In this document: positions 17,851 through 26,148 of the stretch, one piece after another | Position numbering within the stretch: the first letter of the stretch is position 1 | How the letters are laid out: each line of letters starts with the position of its first letter | NCBI GenBank assembly: GCA_963727845.1 | Contig: CAVSHI010000006.1 | Span: 186,001-250,000 of the forward strand | DNA length: 64,000 nt | Source of the DNA: JBEKTW01 sp963727845 | GTDB lineage: Bacteria; Bacteroidota; Ignavibacteria; UBA10030; SZUA-254 | Direction of reading: 5' to 3' | Position numbers and translations under genes: made by a program | The notes under the pieces: model-generated | What the model was told of the DNA's origin: nothing | Seen by the model: only the letters and a program-made list of their open reading frames with translations | Database searches by the model: none

Positions 17851-17921
17851 TTCGTCTATTTTTTGTGCAGTCTTATGCAAGAGGGAATTTCAAACCGAAA
17901 CACAGCTCCGGATCGACGGAA

Positions 17922-19262
17922 TTACTCGACTTTCAGGTTGTATTCTTTGATCTTGAGATAGAGGGTTTTGGAACTGATGCCGAGTGCGTCGGCGGTCATT
18001 TTGCGATTGCCTTTGAAAACCTTCAGCACTTTTTCGATGTGCTGCTTCTCAAGATTGTCGAGGTTGAAGGTGGCAGTCGGGGTTTCGACCTGTTGGTCCC
18101 TGAGGTGCAGGTCGGCAATATCGATTGTCTCGCCGCGCGAGAGGATGATGGCCCGCTCGATGACATGCTCCAGCTCGCGGACGTTTCCGGGCCAGTCGTA
18201 CATCATCAATGCCTCGAGCGCTTCCTTGCTGAGTTTCTTGGATTCTTTCGATTTCGTCTTCTTCTTCAGAAAGTATTCGGTGAGCAGCGGGATATCATCC
18301 CGGCGGTTCGTGAGCACCGGCATGTAGAGCGTAATAACGTTGAGCCGGTAGAGGAGGTCTTCGCGGAAGCGGCCAGCCCGCGCTTCTTCCGGGAGATTTT
18401 TATTTGTTGCCGAGAGAACCCGTACGTCGGCGGTCAATTCGACTGTGCCGCCGACGCGGCGAAAACTTCCCGTTTCCAGAAAACGCAGAAGCTTCGGCTG
18501 GATGACCGGACTGATATCGGCGACCTCGTCGAAGAAGAGCGTCCCGCCATTTGCGACTTCGGCGAGACCCGGTTTCGCGGTGTACGCGTTTGTAAAGGCT
18601 CCCTTTTCGTGCCCGAACAATTCGCTTTCGAGAAGTGAGTCGGGGATTGATGAACAATTCACGGGGACGAACGGACGGTTTCTTCGCGGACTGTGGCGAT
18701 GGATGAGGTGCGCGATGAGTTCCTTCCCCGTTCCGCTCGCGCCCTGGATCAAGATGATGGAATCACTCTCTGCCACTCGCTGAGCGCGCTCGATAATCTC
18801 CAGCATCGCCTTGCTGTTTCCGATGATCTCGAACGTTCCCGTTTTTCGCGAAAGCTCCTGCTCCATGAGCTTATTGTCGATGGAGAGTTTCTTCCGTTCG
18901 ATGGCACGCTCAATGGTTTGCTCGATCTGGTCGATGTCGTAGGGCTTGGCGAGCACTTCGTACGCGCCGAGCTTGGTGGTCTCGACAGCCATTTTCACAT
19001 CGGCATACTGGGAGAGGATGATAACCTGGGAGGCGGGAGAGTGTTCCTGGATGAACTGGAGCACTTCGGTGCCGCTCACGCGCGGCATCTTGATGTCGAG
19101 AAGCACGACATCGTACAATTTTTTCTGGATGAGGTTGATGGCCTCGGCGCCATCAAAGGCTAAGTCGATTTCGTATGATCCTGATTCCTGCAGTTCCTCC
19201 CTGAGCATTGTCGTCAGCGACGCTTCATCGTCGACGATCAGAATATTGTAGCGTTGCGCCAT
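17922..19262 (-). CDS. NtrC-family sigma-54 response regulator with GAFTNA loop
   Basis: The 446-residue protein has a receiver (D56, K106), an AAA+ domain with Walker A GASGTGKE (174-181), Walker B TLFFDE, and a C-terminal Fis-type helix-turn-helix (NRKMTADALGISSKTLYLK). The loop that contacts sigma-54, normally GAFTGA, reads GAFTNA (221-226) and is followed by a longer YTAKPG insertion. It is preceded 33 bases upstream by a single-domain response regulator whose receiver is similar, so the two are probably one unit. It differs clearly from the regulator at 3158. Confidence 0.9.
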   Translation of the reverse strand: MAQRYNILIVDDEASLTTMLREELQESGSYEIDLAFDGAEAINLIQKKLYDVVLLDIKMPRVSGTEVLQFIQEHSPASQVIILSQYADVKMAVETTKLGAYEVLAKPYDIDQIEQTIERAIERKKLSIDNKLMEQELSRKTGTFEIIGNSKAMLEIIERAQRVAESDSIILIQGASGTGKELIAHLIHRHSPRRNRPFVPVNCSSIPDSLLESELFGHEKGAFTNAYTAKPGLAEVANGGTLFFDEVADISPVIQPKLLRFLETGSFRRVGGTVELTADVRVLSATNKNLPEEARAGRFREDLLYRLNVITLYMPVLTNRRDDIPLLTEYFLKKKTKSKESKKLSKEALEALMMYDWPGNVRELEHVIERAIILSRGETIDIADLHLRDQQVETPTATFNLDNLEKQHIEKVLKVFKGNRKMTADALGISSKTLYLKIKEYNLKVE

Positions 19263-19295
19263 CTCGGGGCTCCTTCTTCGGCGGCGAAGGAGACT

Positions 19296-19664
19296 TTATT
19301 CGGTCAGCACCCGCTCTATCGTCGTCAGAAGGTCGACAAGGTCGTACGGTTTGCTGATGAAGTCTTCGGCACCAAGTTTCTTTGATTCAATCGCATTCTT
19401 GAGGTCGGCGAATGCGGTGAGCATGATAACTTTCAACTGAGGGTAGTTCTTTTTGATGAACTTCAAGACTTCAAATCCATCGACCTTCGGCATTTTGATG
19501 TCGAGGAGCACGAGATCGAACTTCTTGTTTTGAACAATGGAAATTGCTTCATCCCCATCTGAAGCAGATTCAACCTGATATCCCTCGCTTGCAAGCTCGC
19601 TGCTCAGGACCGTTCGAAGAGCTTCTTCATCATCGACAACGAGAATGCTATGTTGATTTTGCAT
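19296..19664 (-). CDS. Single-domain response regulator (receiver only)
   Basis: A 122-residue CheY-like receiver: acidic pair D11/D12, phospho-acceptor D55, T/S83 in MLTAF, and K105 in ISKPYD. No output domain is attached, so it works by protein contact or as a phosphate relay. AAGGAG lies 8 bases before the ATG at 19664, which favours this over an ATG six codons upstream. It leads into the NtrC-type gene and has a promoter candidate at 19726-19754. The receiver at 28313 is a close relative with the same residue spacing. Confidence 0.9.
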   Translation of the reverse strand: MQNQHSILVVDDEEALRTVLSSELASEGYQVESASDGDEAISIVQNKKFDLVLLDIKMPKVDGFEVLKFIKKNYPQLKVIMLTAFADLKNAIESKKLGAEDFISKPYDLVDLLTTIERVLTE

Positions 19665-19725
19665 CCAGGACTCCTTCCGCAAATAGTGCTAAATAATCAA
19701 AGAATTGGTGGTGCTAACGTGTGGC

Positions 19726-19754
19726 AAGGTAATGAAAACAAAGCAAAAAGTCAA
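19726..19754 (-). promoter_or_regulatory. Promoter candidate for receiver/NtrC unit
   Basis: TTGACT-N17-TACCTT on the minus strand, 62 bases before the start. The -10 region reads TTCATTACCTTGCCAC and shares words with the promoters at 28736 and 59634. Confidence 0.5.
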
Positions 19755-19884
19755 CTTCGACCGCGGTTGCATTTTATCGTGATGCAACTGGTTTCTTGTC
19801 CCAATCCTGAGATTTCAAAGGGATTTTCAGAATATTCCATGAAATCTGGCCGGACGAAAGTGCGCGCATCTACAGGTTGAGCAG

Positions 19885-19959
19885 TCGGGATGCCGGGATT
19901 TGAACCCGGGACCTCCTGCGCCCAAGGCAGGCGCGCTAGCCAGGCTGCGCTACATCCCG
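19885..19959 (-). tRNA. tRNA-Pro (anticodon UGG)
   Basis: On the minus strand the sequence folds into a full cloverleaf. The acceptor stem CGGGATG pairs with CATCCCG. The D arm has GCGC/GCGC. The anticodon stem CCTGC/GCAGG holds loop CTTGGGC, so the anticodon is TGG, which reads proline codons CCA/CCG. The T arm is CCGGG-TTCAAAT-CCCGG. The discriminator base is A and CCA is not encoded (next bases CTG). A promoter candidate lies just upstream. Confidence 0.95.
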
Positions 19960-19976
19960 TTTCTTATTGGCACTAA

Positions 19977-20005
19977 AATATAGTGAAATCAATCCCAAGT
20001 AGCAA
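19977..20005 (-). promoter_or_regulatory. Promoter candidate for tRNA-Pro
   Basis: TTGCTA-N17-TATATT on the minus strand, with the -10 box ending 17 bases before the mature tRNA 5' end. Confidence 0.55.
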
Positions 20006-20012
20006 TAGACTC

Positions 20013-22040
20013 TTATCTGCCTTCGGCAATCAGGCACGTGAGGAACCGTACACCATTTAACCACTCGAACATCCACACCTCAATCCATTTCAACGGGTTC
20101 CACACGTGGAGATACCACTGCCGCCAAATGCGCTGGGCGTACGACCTCGTGTACGAGGCCACGAACGGGTTCCGCTTCCTCAGCCAGAGCGTAACCGCCG
20201 AGGGGACTTTGATATCAGGCATTTGGTCGTGAAGTTTCTCGTAGAGATCCACGAGTTCCCTCACCTTGAGATCTCGCCAGTCAACGACCCGATTCGTCGA
20301 GTCGAGGATATCCTGCTTCGTCCTGGCGACAAGTTCCTGAAGGGCCTCCTCGGTTTTGCTCTTCGGCCGGCTCCTGAGCCAAACCTCTTCGAGCTCGAAG
20401 AAGAGTTTAGCGATTCCTCCTAAGCGGGAACCGGTAGCCTTGAGCCGTCCCCACCAGAACGGAAGGAATGCCTCGAGCGGCCATCCGGATCGCCTGTCCC
20501 GCCGGTACCGGACTGTCCAGAAACCGCAATTCATCGGGTGCAGGCGCTCAATCCTCGACGCATAGAGGTATGCTGCGTAGAAGAAGAGCTTGCCCCAGTA
20601 GTACCGCCTGTTGTGTCGCCAGACCTTGAGGACATTGACCATGTGCTCGATGGAGTAGAACTGCTCCCATGCTTTGTTGTACGCCTGCTTGAGCTCGTCG
20701 CGTGTCATCCGCTCCGGCGCTACGGCAACGTGGGCCGAATCGTACGTGTTAAAATCCGGATCCATCCACTTCCGCCCTCGCCACCAATCTTGATGGTCCT
20801 TTGAGCCGGGCAGGGGCGACAAGATGTAGAACGAGGCAGAATCAAATCCCATCCGCTGTAGCTCCGAAATATCCTGTCCAATGCTTTCAGGGGTGTCAAA
20901 CGGAAGTCCCAGGATATAACCCGGATGGGTCGCAATCCCGAGCGAGTGGCAATGCGCGACAAGATCCTTGTATTCGCTGACCTGATTCTGGAACTTCGCC
21001 TGCGAGCGGAGATTTTCGCGGTTGACGCTTTCCACACCGAAGAAAACCTGGTCGCAGCCTGCGCGTGCAGCAAGTGCGAAAAAATCTCCACCGGGCATTT
21101 TGCGTGCCGCGAGGTCGCTTTGCATCATGAACGTGAACGGGATTTTTTCTTCCTCGCGCAGGCGGATGAGACCCGCAAAAATGTCGCGCCAGCGCGGGTT
21201 TCGAGCCAAATTATCGTCCGTAAAAAAGCAGTGTGTGACACCGGCGTCATAATAACTCCGACGAACAAACTCGACGATCTGTTCCGGATCCCGCCATCTC
21301 ATCGTCCGGCCCTGCACGTTGATGATGGTGCAGAAGTCACAAGTGAAAACGCATCCCCTTCCGGTATCAAGAGTGCTGTACGGCGAAGCGAATCCCCGGA
21401 AGTCTTCCTTCGTGAAGCGAGGCATCGGCAAGTTCATGAGGTCCGGTGTCGGATTTAAGAAGTTGTAGAGCGGTTGTGCCTGTCCTTTGACTATATCTTC
21501 TACGACAGCGGGCAGCCGACCGCCCTCGACCTCCCCGGCGACAAGGATGATTCCGTTCAGCATCGCACTTCTGAGATCGGCCGTAAGACTGATCATTGAG
21601 AGCATCCCGCTCACGTGGAATCCGCCGATCAAGACAGAAACTCCATGAGGAAGAAACCAGGAAGCAATGTCCTGCGCTCGCGGGTACTGATTCGTTTGTA
21701 CCCCAACGAGCATGACAAGTGATTTCACACCGTGGACTTTCGAGCGCTTCAGGATTTCCTTTACAGGCACACGCTGAATTGCCTCATCGATCAAGCGGAC
21801 ATTAAGAGACATGTGTTTGAAGAAGGGATAGTTCACAAGGTCGCGCGCGAGAGTGCCCATCTGCGTCAGGGTGTTGCTGCGGATGACCCCGATCCGCGTC
21901 TGGATCGGATAACCGTCATCTGTGTAATTGGTCGGACGGATAAGTGTAATATCTAGCTCTTCTGTCCCATAGGTGGCGCGACCTTCCGTTTGTCCAAATT
22001 GAACTGACCGGGGGTTCATTGATGAAGACGCTTCCTGCAT
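20013..22040 (-). CDS. B12-binding-type radical SAM protein
   Basis: The product is about 675 residues. Its N-terminal 200 residues include a Rossmann-type segment like cobalamin-binding domains (HGVSVLIGGFHVSGM). The radical SAM core follows with the 4Fe-4S motif in DTGRGCVFTCDFCTI (C-x3-C-x2-C) and later GVESVNRENL and HPGYILGLPFDTPESIG. The C-terminal 200 residues are rich in Trp, Arg and Tyr and may sit on a membrane. The substrate is unknown; family members modify lipids, antibiotics and other unreactive carbons. ATG 22040 is preferred because GGAAGAAG lies before it; an ATG five codons upstream is possible. A promoter candidate lies at 22114. Confidence 0.82.
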   Translation of the reverse strand: MQEASSSMNPRSVQFGQTEGRATYGTEELDITLIRPTNYTDDGYPIQTRIGVIRSNTLTQMGTLARDLVNYPFFKHMSLNVRLIDEAIQRVPVKEILKRSKVHGVKSLVMLVGVQTNQYPRAQDIASWFLPHGVSVLIGGFHVSGMLSMISLTADLRSAMLNGIILVAGEVEGGRLPAVVEDIVKGQAQPLYNFLNPTPDLMNLPMPRFTKEDFRGFASPYSTLDTGRGCVFTCDFCTIINVQGRTMRWRDPEQIVEFVRRSYYDAGVTHCFFTDDNLARNPRWRDIFAGLIRLREEEKIPFTFMMQSDLAARKMPGGDFFALAARAGCDQVFFGVESVNRENLRSQAKFQNQVSEYKDLVAHCHSLGIATHPGYILGLPFDTPESIGQDISELQRMGFDSASFYILSPLPGSKDHQDWWRGRKWMDPDFNTYDSAHVAVAPERMTRDELKQAYNKAWEQFYSIEHMVNVLKVWRHNRRYYWGKLFFYAAYLYASRIERLHPMNCGFWTVRYRRDRRSGWPLEAFLPFWWGRLKATGSRLGGIAKLFFELEEVWLRSRPKSKTEEALQELVARTKQDILDSTNRVVDWRDLKVRELVDLYEKLHDQMPDIKVPSAVTLWLRKRNPFVASYTRSYAQRIWRQWYLHVWNPLKWIEVWMFEWLNGVRFLTCLIAEGR

Positions 22041-22113
22041 GTGACTTCTTCCCATGCTTGTGATAGAAATACTGTGGCTATTGAATTCGATTTTTAGGCA
22101 CAGCGCTATCTAT

Positions 22114-22142
22114 TATATACTGAAAGTTCTTTTCTTCTGCAA
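22114..22142 (-). promoter_or_regulatory. Promoter candidate for the radical SAM gene
   Basis: TTGCAG-N17-TATATA on the minus strand, about 70 bases before the start codon. Confidence 0.45.
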
Positions 22143-22324
22143 CAGAATTTGAGATGTAGTCCCTTTTTCATCCCTCTGGACTATTGCGCTTAGGGCATGT
22201 CTTCGGTAACTTTAATGGGGGATAATGTCCAACATTATCCAGTCGTTTCTTCCAATCTCAGTAGAGCTTGAAAGTTTCGAGGAACGATATGTTTTCATCA
22301 GTTAAAATCAAAGGACAACCGATT

Positions 22325-22630
22325 ATGAAAAAGTCTAAGTTCAGTCTCTTCCTGCTTTGTGCCGTCGTCTTCGTGGGCATAATGCTCTCCTCCATAAACT
22401 GCGCGGCCGGGGACCATGAATGGCAGTGTTGGTGTTAATATCGGCGATCAGCCTATTTGGGGACCGACAGGATACGATCGCGCTGATTACTTTACTGCTA
22501 CATTCCCGATATAGATTCCTACTACTCCGTCTCCGAACACCAGTATATCTATAGGGATGGATCGGATTGGAAACATGGCGCATCATTGCCATCCAGTTAC
22601 GGTAATTATGACCCGTACCATTCCTACAAT
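22325..22630 (+). pseudogene. Decayed lipoprotein gene (GPxGYD/YYYIPDID family)
   Basis: ATG at 22325 opens MKKSKFSLFLLCAVVFVGIM, a lipoprotein-type signal with Cys at residue 26, but the frame stops at 22438. A second frame gives GVNIGDQPIWGPTGYDRADY, and a third from about 22499 gives YIPDIDSYYSVSEHQYIY then GSDWKHGASLPSSYGNYDPY. Joined, these resemble one small Bacteroidota exported family with WGPxGYD, YYYxPDID and LPPxYxxYD motifs. At least two frameshifts break it, and it ends where a transposase fragment begins. The family comparison is from memory. Confidence 0.6.
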
Positions 22631-22880
22631 AAGAATACATCAACAAGCTATGTAGAACGCCAAAATCTTACCATGCGCATGAGCATGAGACGCTTTACAA
22701 GACTAACCAATGGCTTCTCAAAAAAGATCGAAAATCATGAGTTTGCGATTGCTTTGCATTTTATGCACTATAACTTCGTGAGAACAAATCCATAAGACTC
22801 TAAGAGTGACGCCCGCTATGGAGGCAGGGGTGACAACAAAATTGTGGCAAATTGAGGACCTGGCTAGCCTGATAGAATAG
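22631..22880 (+). pseudogene. IS1-type transposase, 3' remnant with frameshift
   Basis: The translation contains TSYVERQNLTMRMSMRRFTR, LTNGFSKKIENHE and LHFMHYNF, then after one frameshift near 22790 continues HKTLRVTPAMEAGV to a stop at 22878-22880. This is the C-terminal end of an IS1-family DDE transposase, with the glutamate of VERQ being the usual third catalytic residue. The N-terminal two thirds are absent. It is joined directly to the lipoprotein remnant, which suggests a deletion between the two. Confidence 0.75.
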
Positions 22881-22961
22881 ATGTGGCAAAAATGCAACTT
22901 TTTGGTCATTTCTTTCGTTATTAAGGATGTGATGCAGTATTTTCTCCGGTGTCAATTGGAT

Positions 22962-22990
22962 TTGTTTTAATCAACTAAATTTAATAGATT
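22962..22990 (+). promoter_or_regulatory. Promoter candidate for the small gene/DUF2335 pair
   Basis: TTGTTT-N17-TAGATT; the expected start point, about seven bases on, falls at or next to the ATG at 22998, which would give a leaderless message. Confidence 0.4.
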
Positions 22991-22997
22991 GTATGCC

Positions 22998-23249
22998 ATG
23001 TCGGACGAAGTGTTAAATATGAATAAAGATCACGCGTGCTTTCGGACGGACTTCCTCTTTCCCACTCCGAGCTTTCTCAAAGGAATGGGAACAGTGTTGA
23101 ATCTGGGGGGAAACTATTATAGTTGGAATCGGTCGGATACACCAGAAGAAGCTGACGCAAGAGGATTGAAATGTGATTGGGCGATTGTGGGAGAAGATAT
23201 TCGGAGGGCATTTTCTCACTTCATCTCTCGGGAATGGCAGAACAAATAA
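22998..23249 (+). CDS. Small conserved protein, 83 aa, partner of DUF2335
   Basis: The protein reads MSDEVLNMNKDHACFRTDFL then PTPSFLKGMGTVLNLGGNYY and SDTPEEADARGLKCDWAIVG. The pattern PSFL-x-G-x-x-x-x-L-x-x-GG, TPEEADA and DW-x-x-VG-x-DI is shared by a family of short bacterial proteins that I recall but cannot name. It overlaps the DUF2335 gene by 16 bases. A TTG three codons upstream is an alternative start. Base composition is AT-richer than the flanking housekeeping genes. Confidence 0.6.
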   Translation: MSDEVLNMNKDHACFRTDFLFPTPSFLKGMGTVLNLGGNYYSWNRSDTPEEADARGLKCDWAIVGEDIRRAFSHFISREWQNK

Positions 23250-23716
23250 TAGAACAACATACCGAGGCAGTAGAACTACCCCAGCAAGTTAAAGAAGCCC
23301 TCGAACGAATCCCCAAAGAAAAACGCAACGATGTTCTTCTCTACATTACCCGCCTTGAAAGATTTTCTGGAATTTTGCCCCCACCACAATTACTTGAGCA
23401 TTACGAACAAATTCTACCTGGATTAGCTGAACGTATAGTCTCTTTGGCAGAGAGGCAAAGCGCTCATCGCATTTCTATGGAAGGCAAAGTCGTAGGTGGC
23501 CAAGTATGGGAGAGTCGCATCGGTCAAGTGTGTGGTCTGATTATCGCCTTAGTTGGACTCGGATTAGGAGCATACTTGGGAATGAATGGCCATGAAACTC
23601 TTGGTGGTGTAATAGGCGGCACGCCTCTGGCGGGCCTTGTGGGTGTTTTTGTTTATGGTAAGAAACAACAAAAGACAGAATTGGCAGAAAAATCAGGCAA
23701 GCAGAGAAAAAAGTAA
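23234..23716 (+). CDS. DUF2335 membrane protein
   Basis: The 160-residue product has a charged coiled N-terminal half, then the core RFSGILPPPQLLEHYEQILPG and LAERIVSLAERQSAHR, followed by two hydrophobic segments at about 99-117 and 122-140, and a Lys/Gln-rich tail. The PLPPP-x-x-L-x-x-Y-E-x-x-x-PG motif and paired helices define DUF2335. Function is unknown. It sits in an AT-rich scar with insertion sequence debris and overlaps the small gene before it, so the two look like a mobile two-gene cassette. ATG 23234 begins MAEQIIEQHTE; the frame is open upstream but overlaps the partner. Confidence 0.75.
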   Translation: MAEQIIEQHTEAVELPQQVKEALERIPKEKRNDVLLYITRLERFSGILPPPQLLEHYEQILPGLAERIVSLAERQSAHRISMEGKVVGGQVWESRIGQVCGLIIALVGLGLGAYLGMNGHETLGGVIGGTPLAGLVGVFVYGKKQQKTELAEKSGKQRKK

Positions 23717-23949
23717 ACACCAATCTCTATTAGTCAGCCGCACCCCCTCCATTCCGACACAGTTACGCGATTCACAAGTTTTTTCCAACTCAATTTTTGC
23801 CCCCCATAGAATTGGCGATTCCGAGCATTTCAAACTGAGACACTACCCACGACAATCCAACCTTGATTTTTATCGTTTTTTTTGGCTCATTATACCATTG
23901 GAAACTCGAACCCACAGATTCGCAACGATGTCTCTCCTCTGCCCCGGGA

Positions 23950-26145
23950 ATGACCTTTCTTAATCCGTTAGTCCTCTTCGGGCTTGCCGCCGCAGCTATA
24001 CCGGTCATCCTCCACCTGCTGAACCTCCGGAAACTCCGGACGATAGAATTCAGCACATTGACGTTTCTCAAAGAACTTCAGCAAACGAAGATCCGGCGCC
24101 TCAAGATCCGGCAAATCCTGCTGCTCGTGATACGAACCCTCCTGGTCGTTTTCCTCGTGCTTGCCTTTGCACGGCCCGCGCTCCAGGGCTCGCTGGTCGG
24201 TCACATCGGCACGCACGCGCACTCGTCCGTCGTGTTCATCTTCGACAATTCGTTCAGCATGAAAGCGGCGGATGAATACGGCGACTACTTCAAACAAGCA
24301 AAGGAAACGGCAGGACGTTTGATCGACTTGCTCAGTGAAGGGGACGAAGTATTCCTCATAAAACTCTCAGAACTTCCCCAGGCCACCGTCGAGCCGGCAA
24401 CCCATGACTTTAACGCCTTGCGAACGATCATCAGGGAATCTCACGTCTCCCCGATTCGCCGGTCCATAGAAGATGCGATACGTCTCTCCGCGAAACTCCT
24501 CGCCGAATCGAAGAATGCCAACAAGGAGGTGTACATCGTCAGCGACCTCCAGCGAACCCTCTTTCCCGTCGACCGCATGCAGGGTCAATCCCGCACACCG
24601 GCTCTCTTTGACGACCGCGTGAGATTCTTTGTGGCGGACATCGGGACGAAAGTCGCATCAAACGCGGCGATCGACTCGGTTGAAGTGATGACTAAAATAC
24701 TCGAAGTCAACAAGCCTGCCACGGTGTACGCTTCGGTGAGAAACTTCAGCAGCTCGGCATTACACAATTATGTTGTGAGTGTCTTCCTCGACGGCGTCCA
24801 CGCCGCGCAGGGCAATGTCCAGGTCGAGCCGTGGGGCTCTGCATCGGTGAACTTCACATTGACTCCCAAGAGGGCCGGTTTCCTCAAAGGATATGTGGAA
24901 CTCGAAAACGACGCTCTCGATGAAGACAACACGCGCTTTTTCACCATGTCAATTCCAAAACGCATTAACGTTACGATCTCGTCAAACAGCAAGGATGAGG
25001 CACGGTATCCTCTCCTTGCCCTCGGAGGCAATAACGGGGAAGGAGAGAATTCGCTGCTCAATGTGCAACACGTTGAATCTCAAAAATTCTCTTTCGTGGA
25101 TTTGAAGAACGTGGATGTGCTGGTTCTGATGGGTACGAAATCGCTTTCGTCGGGGACGGTCGACCGCATCAGGGATTTTGTTCAACGAGGCGGCGGGTTG
25201 ATCTTGTTCCCCGGCGCCGATTTTCAATCGAGTGATTTCAATGCAGGTCTTCTGCCGGCGCTGTCCGTGCCGCCTGTCGAATCGGTGATGTCGTTCGACG
25301 CTCAGAGCACAATTTCATTTCAAAATGTCGATTTCGACCATCCTCTGTTTTCGACCGTTTTTGAAAAATCCTGGAAGGGTGCGCAAAACAACAAGCGGGC
25401 AATTGAATCGCCGTCGATCCTGAAGGTACTAAAGCGGCAGACCGGAGTTCAGGGCCGCTCGATCATCACACTGAGCGACGGTCATCCATTCCTCTCCGAG
25501 CACAACGCCGGTGAAGGGAAAATTCTTTTCTATTCAGTCGCTCCGGTTCCGACGTGGTCCGATTTCCAGTTGAAGGGAATCTTTGCACCGCTCATGTACA
25601 GGTCGGTCCTCTACGTGTCTTCGCGTGAACAGTCCCAGGCATCCTCTACCGTGGGCGACGAAGCTTTCATCAGAATTCCGGGGAATGCGGCAATCGGGAC
25701 GGGGGAATTCACTCTTGTGGCGCCGGACGGGGGCGAGGAGTACGTCCGCCCATCGGTCTCTCCGCAGGGAAGGAAGATGGCCGCATCATCCGAAGGGAGA
25801 TGGATCCAACGAAAACTTATGTTGCCGGGAATCTATGAAGTCCGGAACGGTTCAACGCCGGTTTCGGTTCTTGCGGCAAATGTGGATGCGCGCGAATCTG
25901 ACGGGAGGCGGATTTCTGGCGACGAGCTTTCGGAGTTCTGGAAACGGTTTGGCGTTCAGTCGTCATTCGTTCGCTCCCTCGGACACGGTGAACAACTCCA
26001 GTCAGCGGTCATGCAGTCCAGGTTCGGAGTCGAATTGTGGAAGTACCTGATCGGGCTCGCGCTCCTGCTCGCGCTGCTTGAGATGTTCGTGGCCCGCGAC
26101 AGCAAAAAAGAAGCGCAGTCATTGTTTCCAACAACGGGGTCGTAG
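23950..26145 (+). CDS. BatA-like membrane protein with von Willebrand factor A domain
   Basis: The 731-residue protein starts MTFLNPLVLFGLAAAAIPVI, the standard BatA N-terminal membrane anchor, followed by HLLNLRKLRTIEFSTLTFLK and a second membrane helix (about 55-75). A vWA domain follows with the metal-site motif DNSFS (99-103). A long region after 280 has Ig-like strands, then a glutamine-amidotransferase-like fold with the DFVQRGGGLILFPG stretch, and a final membrane helix near 700-720. Family members occur with MoxR-type ATPases in Bacteroidota, but none is seen here. hflX follows by 3 bases, so they are probably co-transcribed. The frame extends 29 codons upstream without coding signs. 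Confidence 0.82.
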   Translation: MTFLNPLVLFGLAAAAIPVILHLLNLRKLRTIEFSTLTFLKELQQTKIRRLKIRQILLLVIRTLLVVFLVLAFARPALQGSLVGHIGTHAHSSVVFIFDNSFSMKAADEYGDYFKQAKETAGRLIDLLSEGDEVFLIKLSELPQATVEPATHDFNALRTIIRESHVSPIRRSIEDAIRLSAKLLAESKNANKEVYIVSDLQRTLFPVDRMQGQSRTPALFDDRVRFFVADIGTKVASNAAIDSVEVMTKILEVNKPATVYASVRNFSSSALHNYVVSVFLDGVHAAQGNVQVEPWGSASVNFTLTPKRAGFLKGYVELENDALDEDNTRFFTMSIPKRINVTISSNSKDEARYPLLALGGNNGEGENSLLNVQHVESQKFSFVDLKNVDVLVLMGTKSLSSGTVDRIRDFVQRGGGLILFPGADFQSSDFNAGLLPALSVPPVESVMSFDAQSTISFQNVDFDHPLFSTVFEKSWKGAQNNKRAIESPSILKVLKRQTGVQGRSIITLSDGHPFLSEHNAGEGKILFYSVAPVPTWSDFQLKGIFAPLMYRSVLYVSSREQSQASSTVGDEAFIRIPGNAAIGTGEFTLVAPDGGEEYVRPSVSPQGRKMAASSEGRWIQRKLMLPGIYEVRNGSTPVSVLAANVDARESDGRRISGDELSEFWKRFGVQSSFVRSLGHGEQLQSAVMQSRFGVELWKYLIGLALLLALLEMFVARDSKKEAQSLFPTTGS

Positions 26146-26148
26146 ACG

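Larger units (their letters stand above)
17492..17921. other. Gene-free stretch with terminator and palindromes
   Basis: No open frame in this 430-base gap looks coding. It contains a minus-strand terminator (17512-17552) that would end transcription from the ntrC-type gene before the glutaryl-CoA dehydrogenase gene, and a cluster of small palindromes with the word GGATGACG (17640-17850). Confidence 0.6.

Noticed and set aside
19720..19735. Sigma-54 (-24/-12) promoter from the GTGGCAAGGT word
   Set aside because: The TTGC partner at the right distance is missing on either strand; a -35/-10 reading fits better.
22341..22646. Minus-strand 101-codon frame in the scar region
   Set aside because: Arg-rich shadow of the decayed lipoprotein gene on the plus strand.
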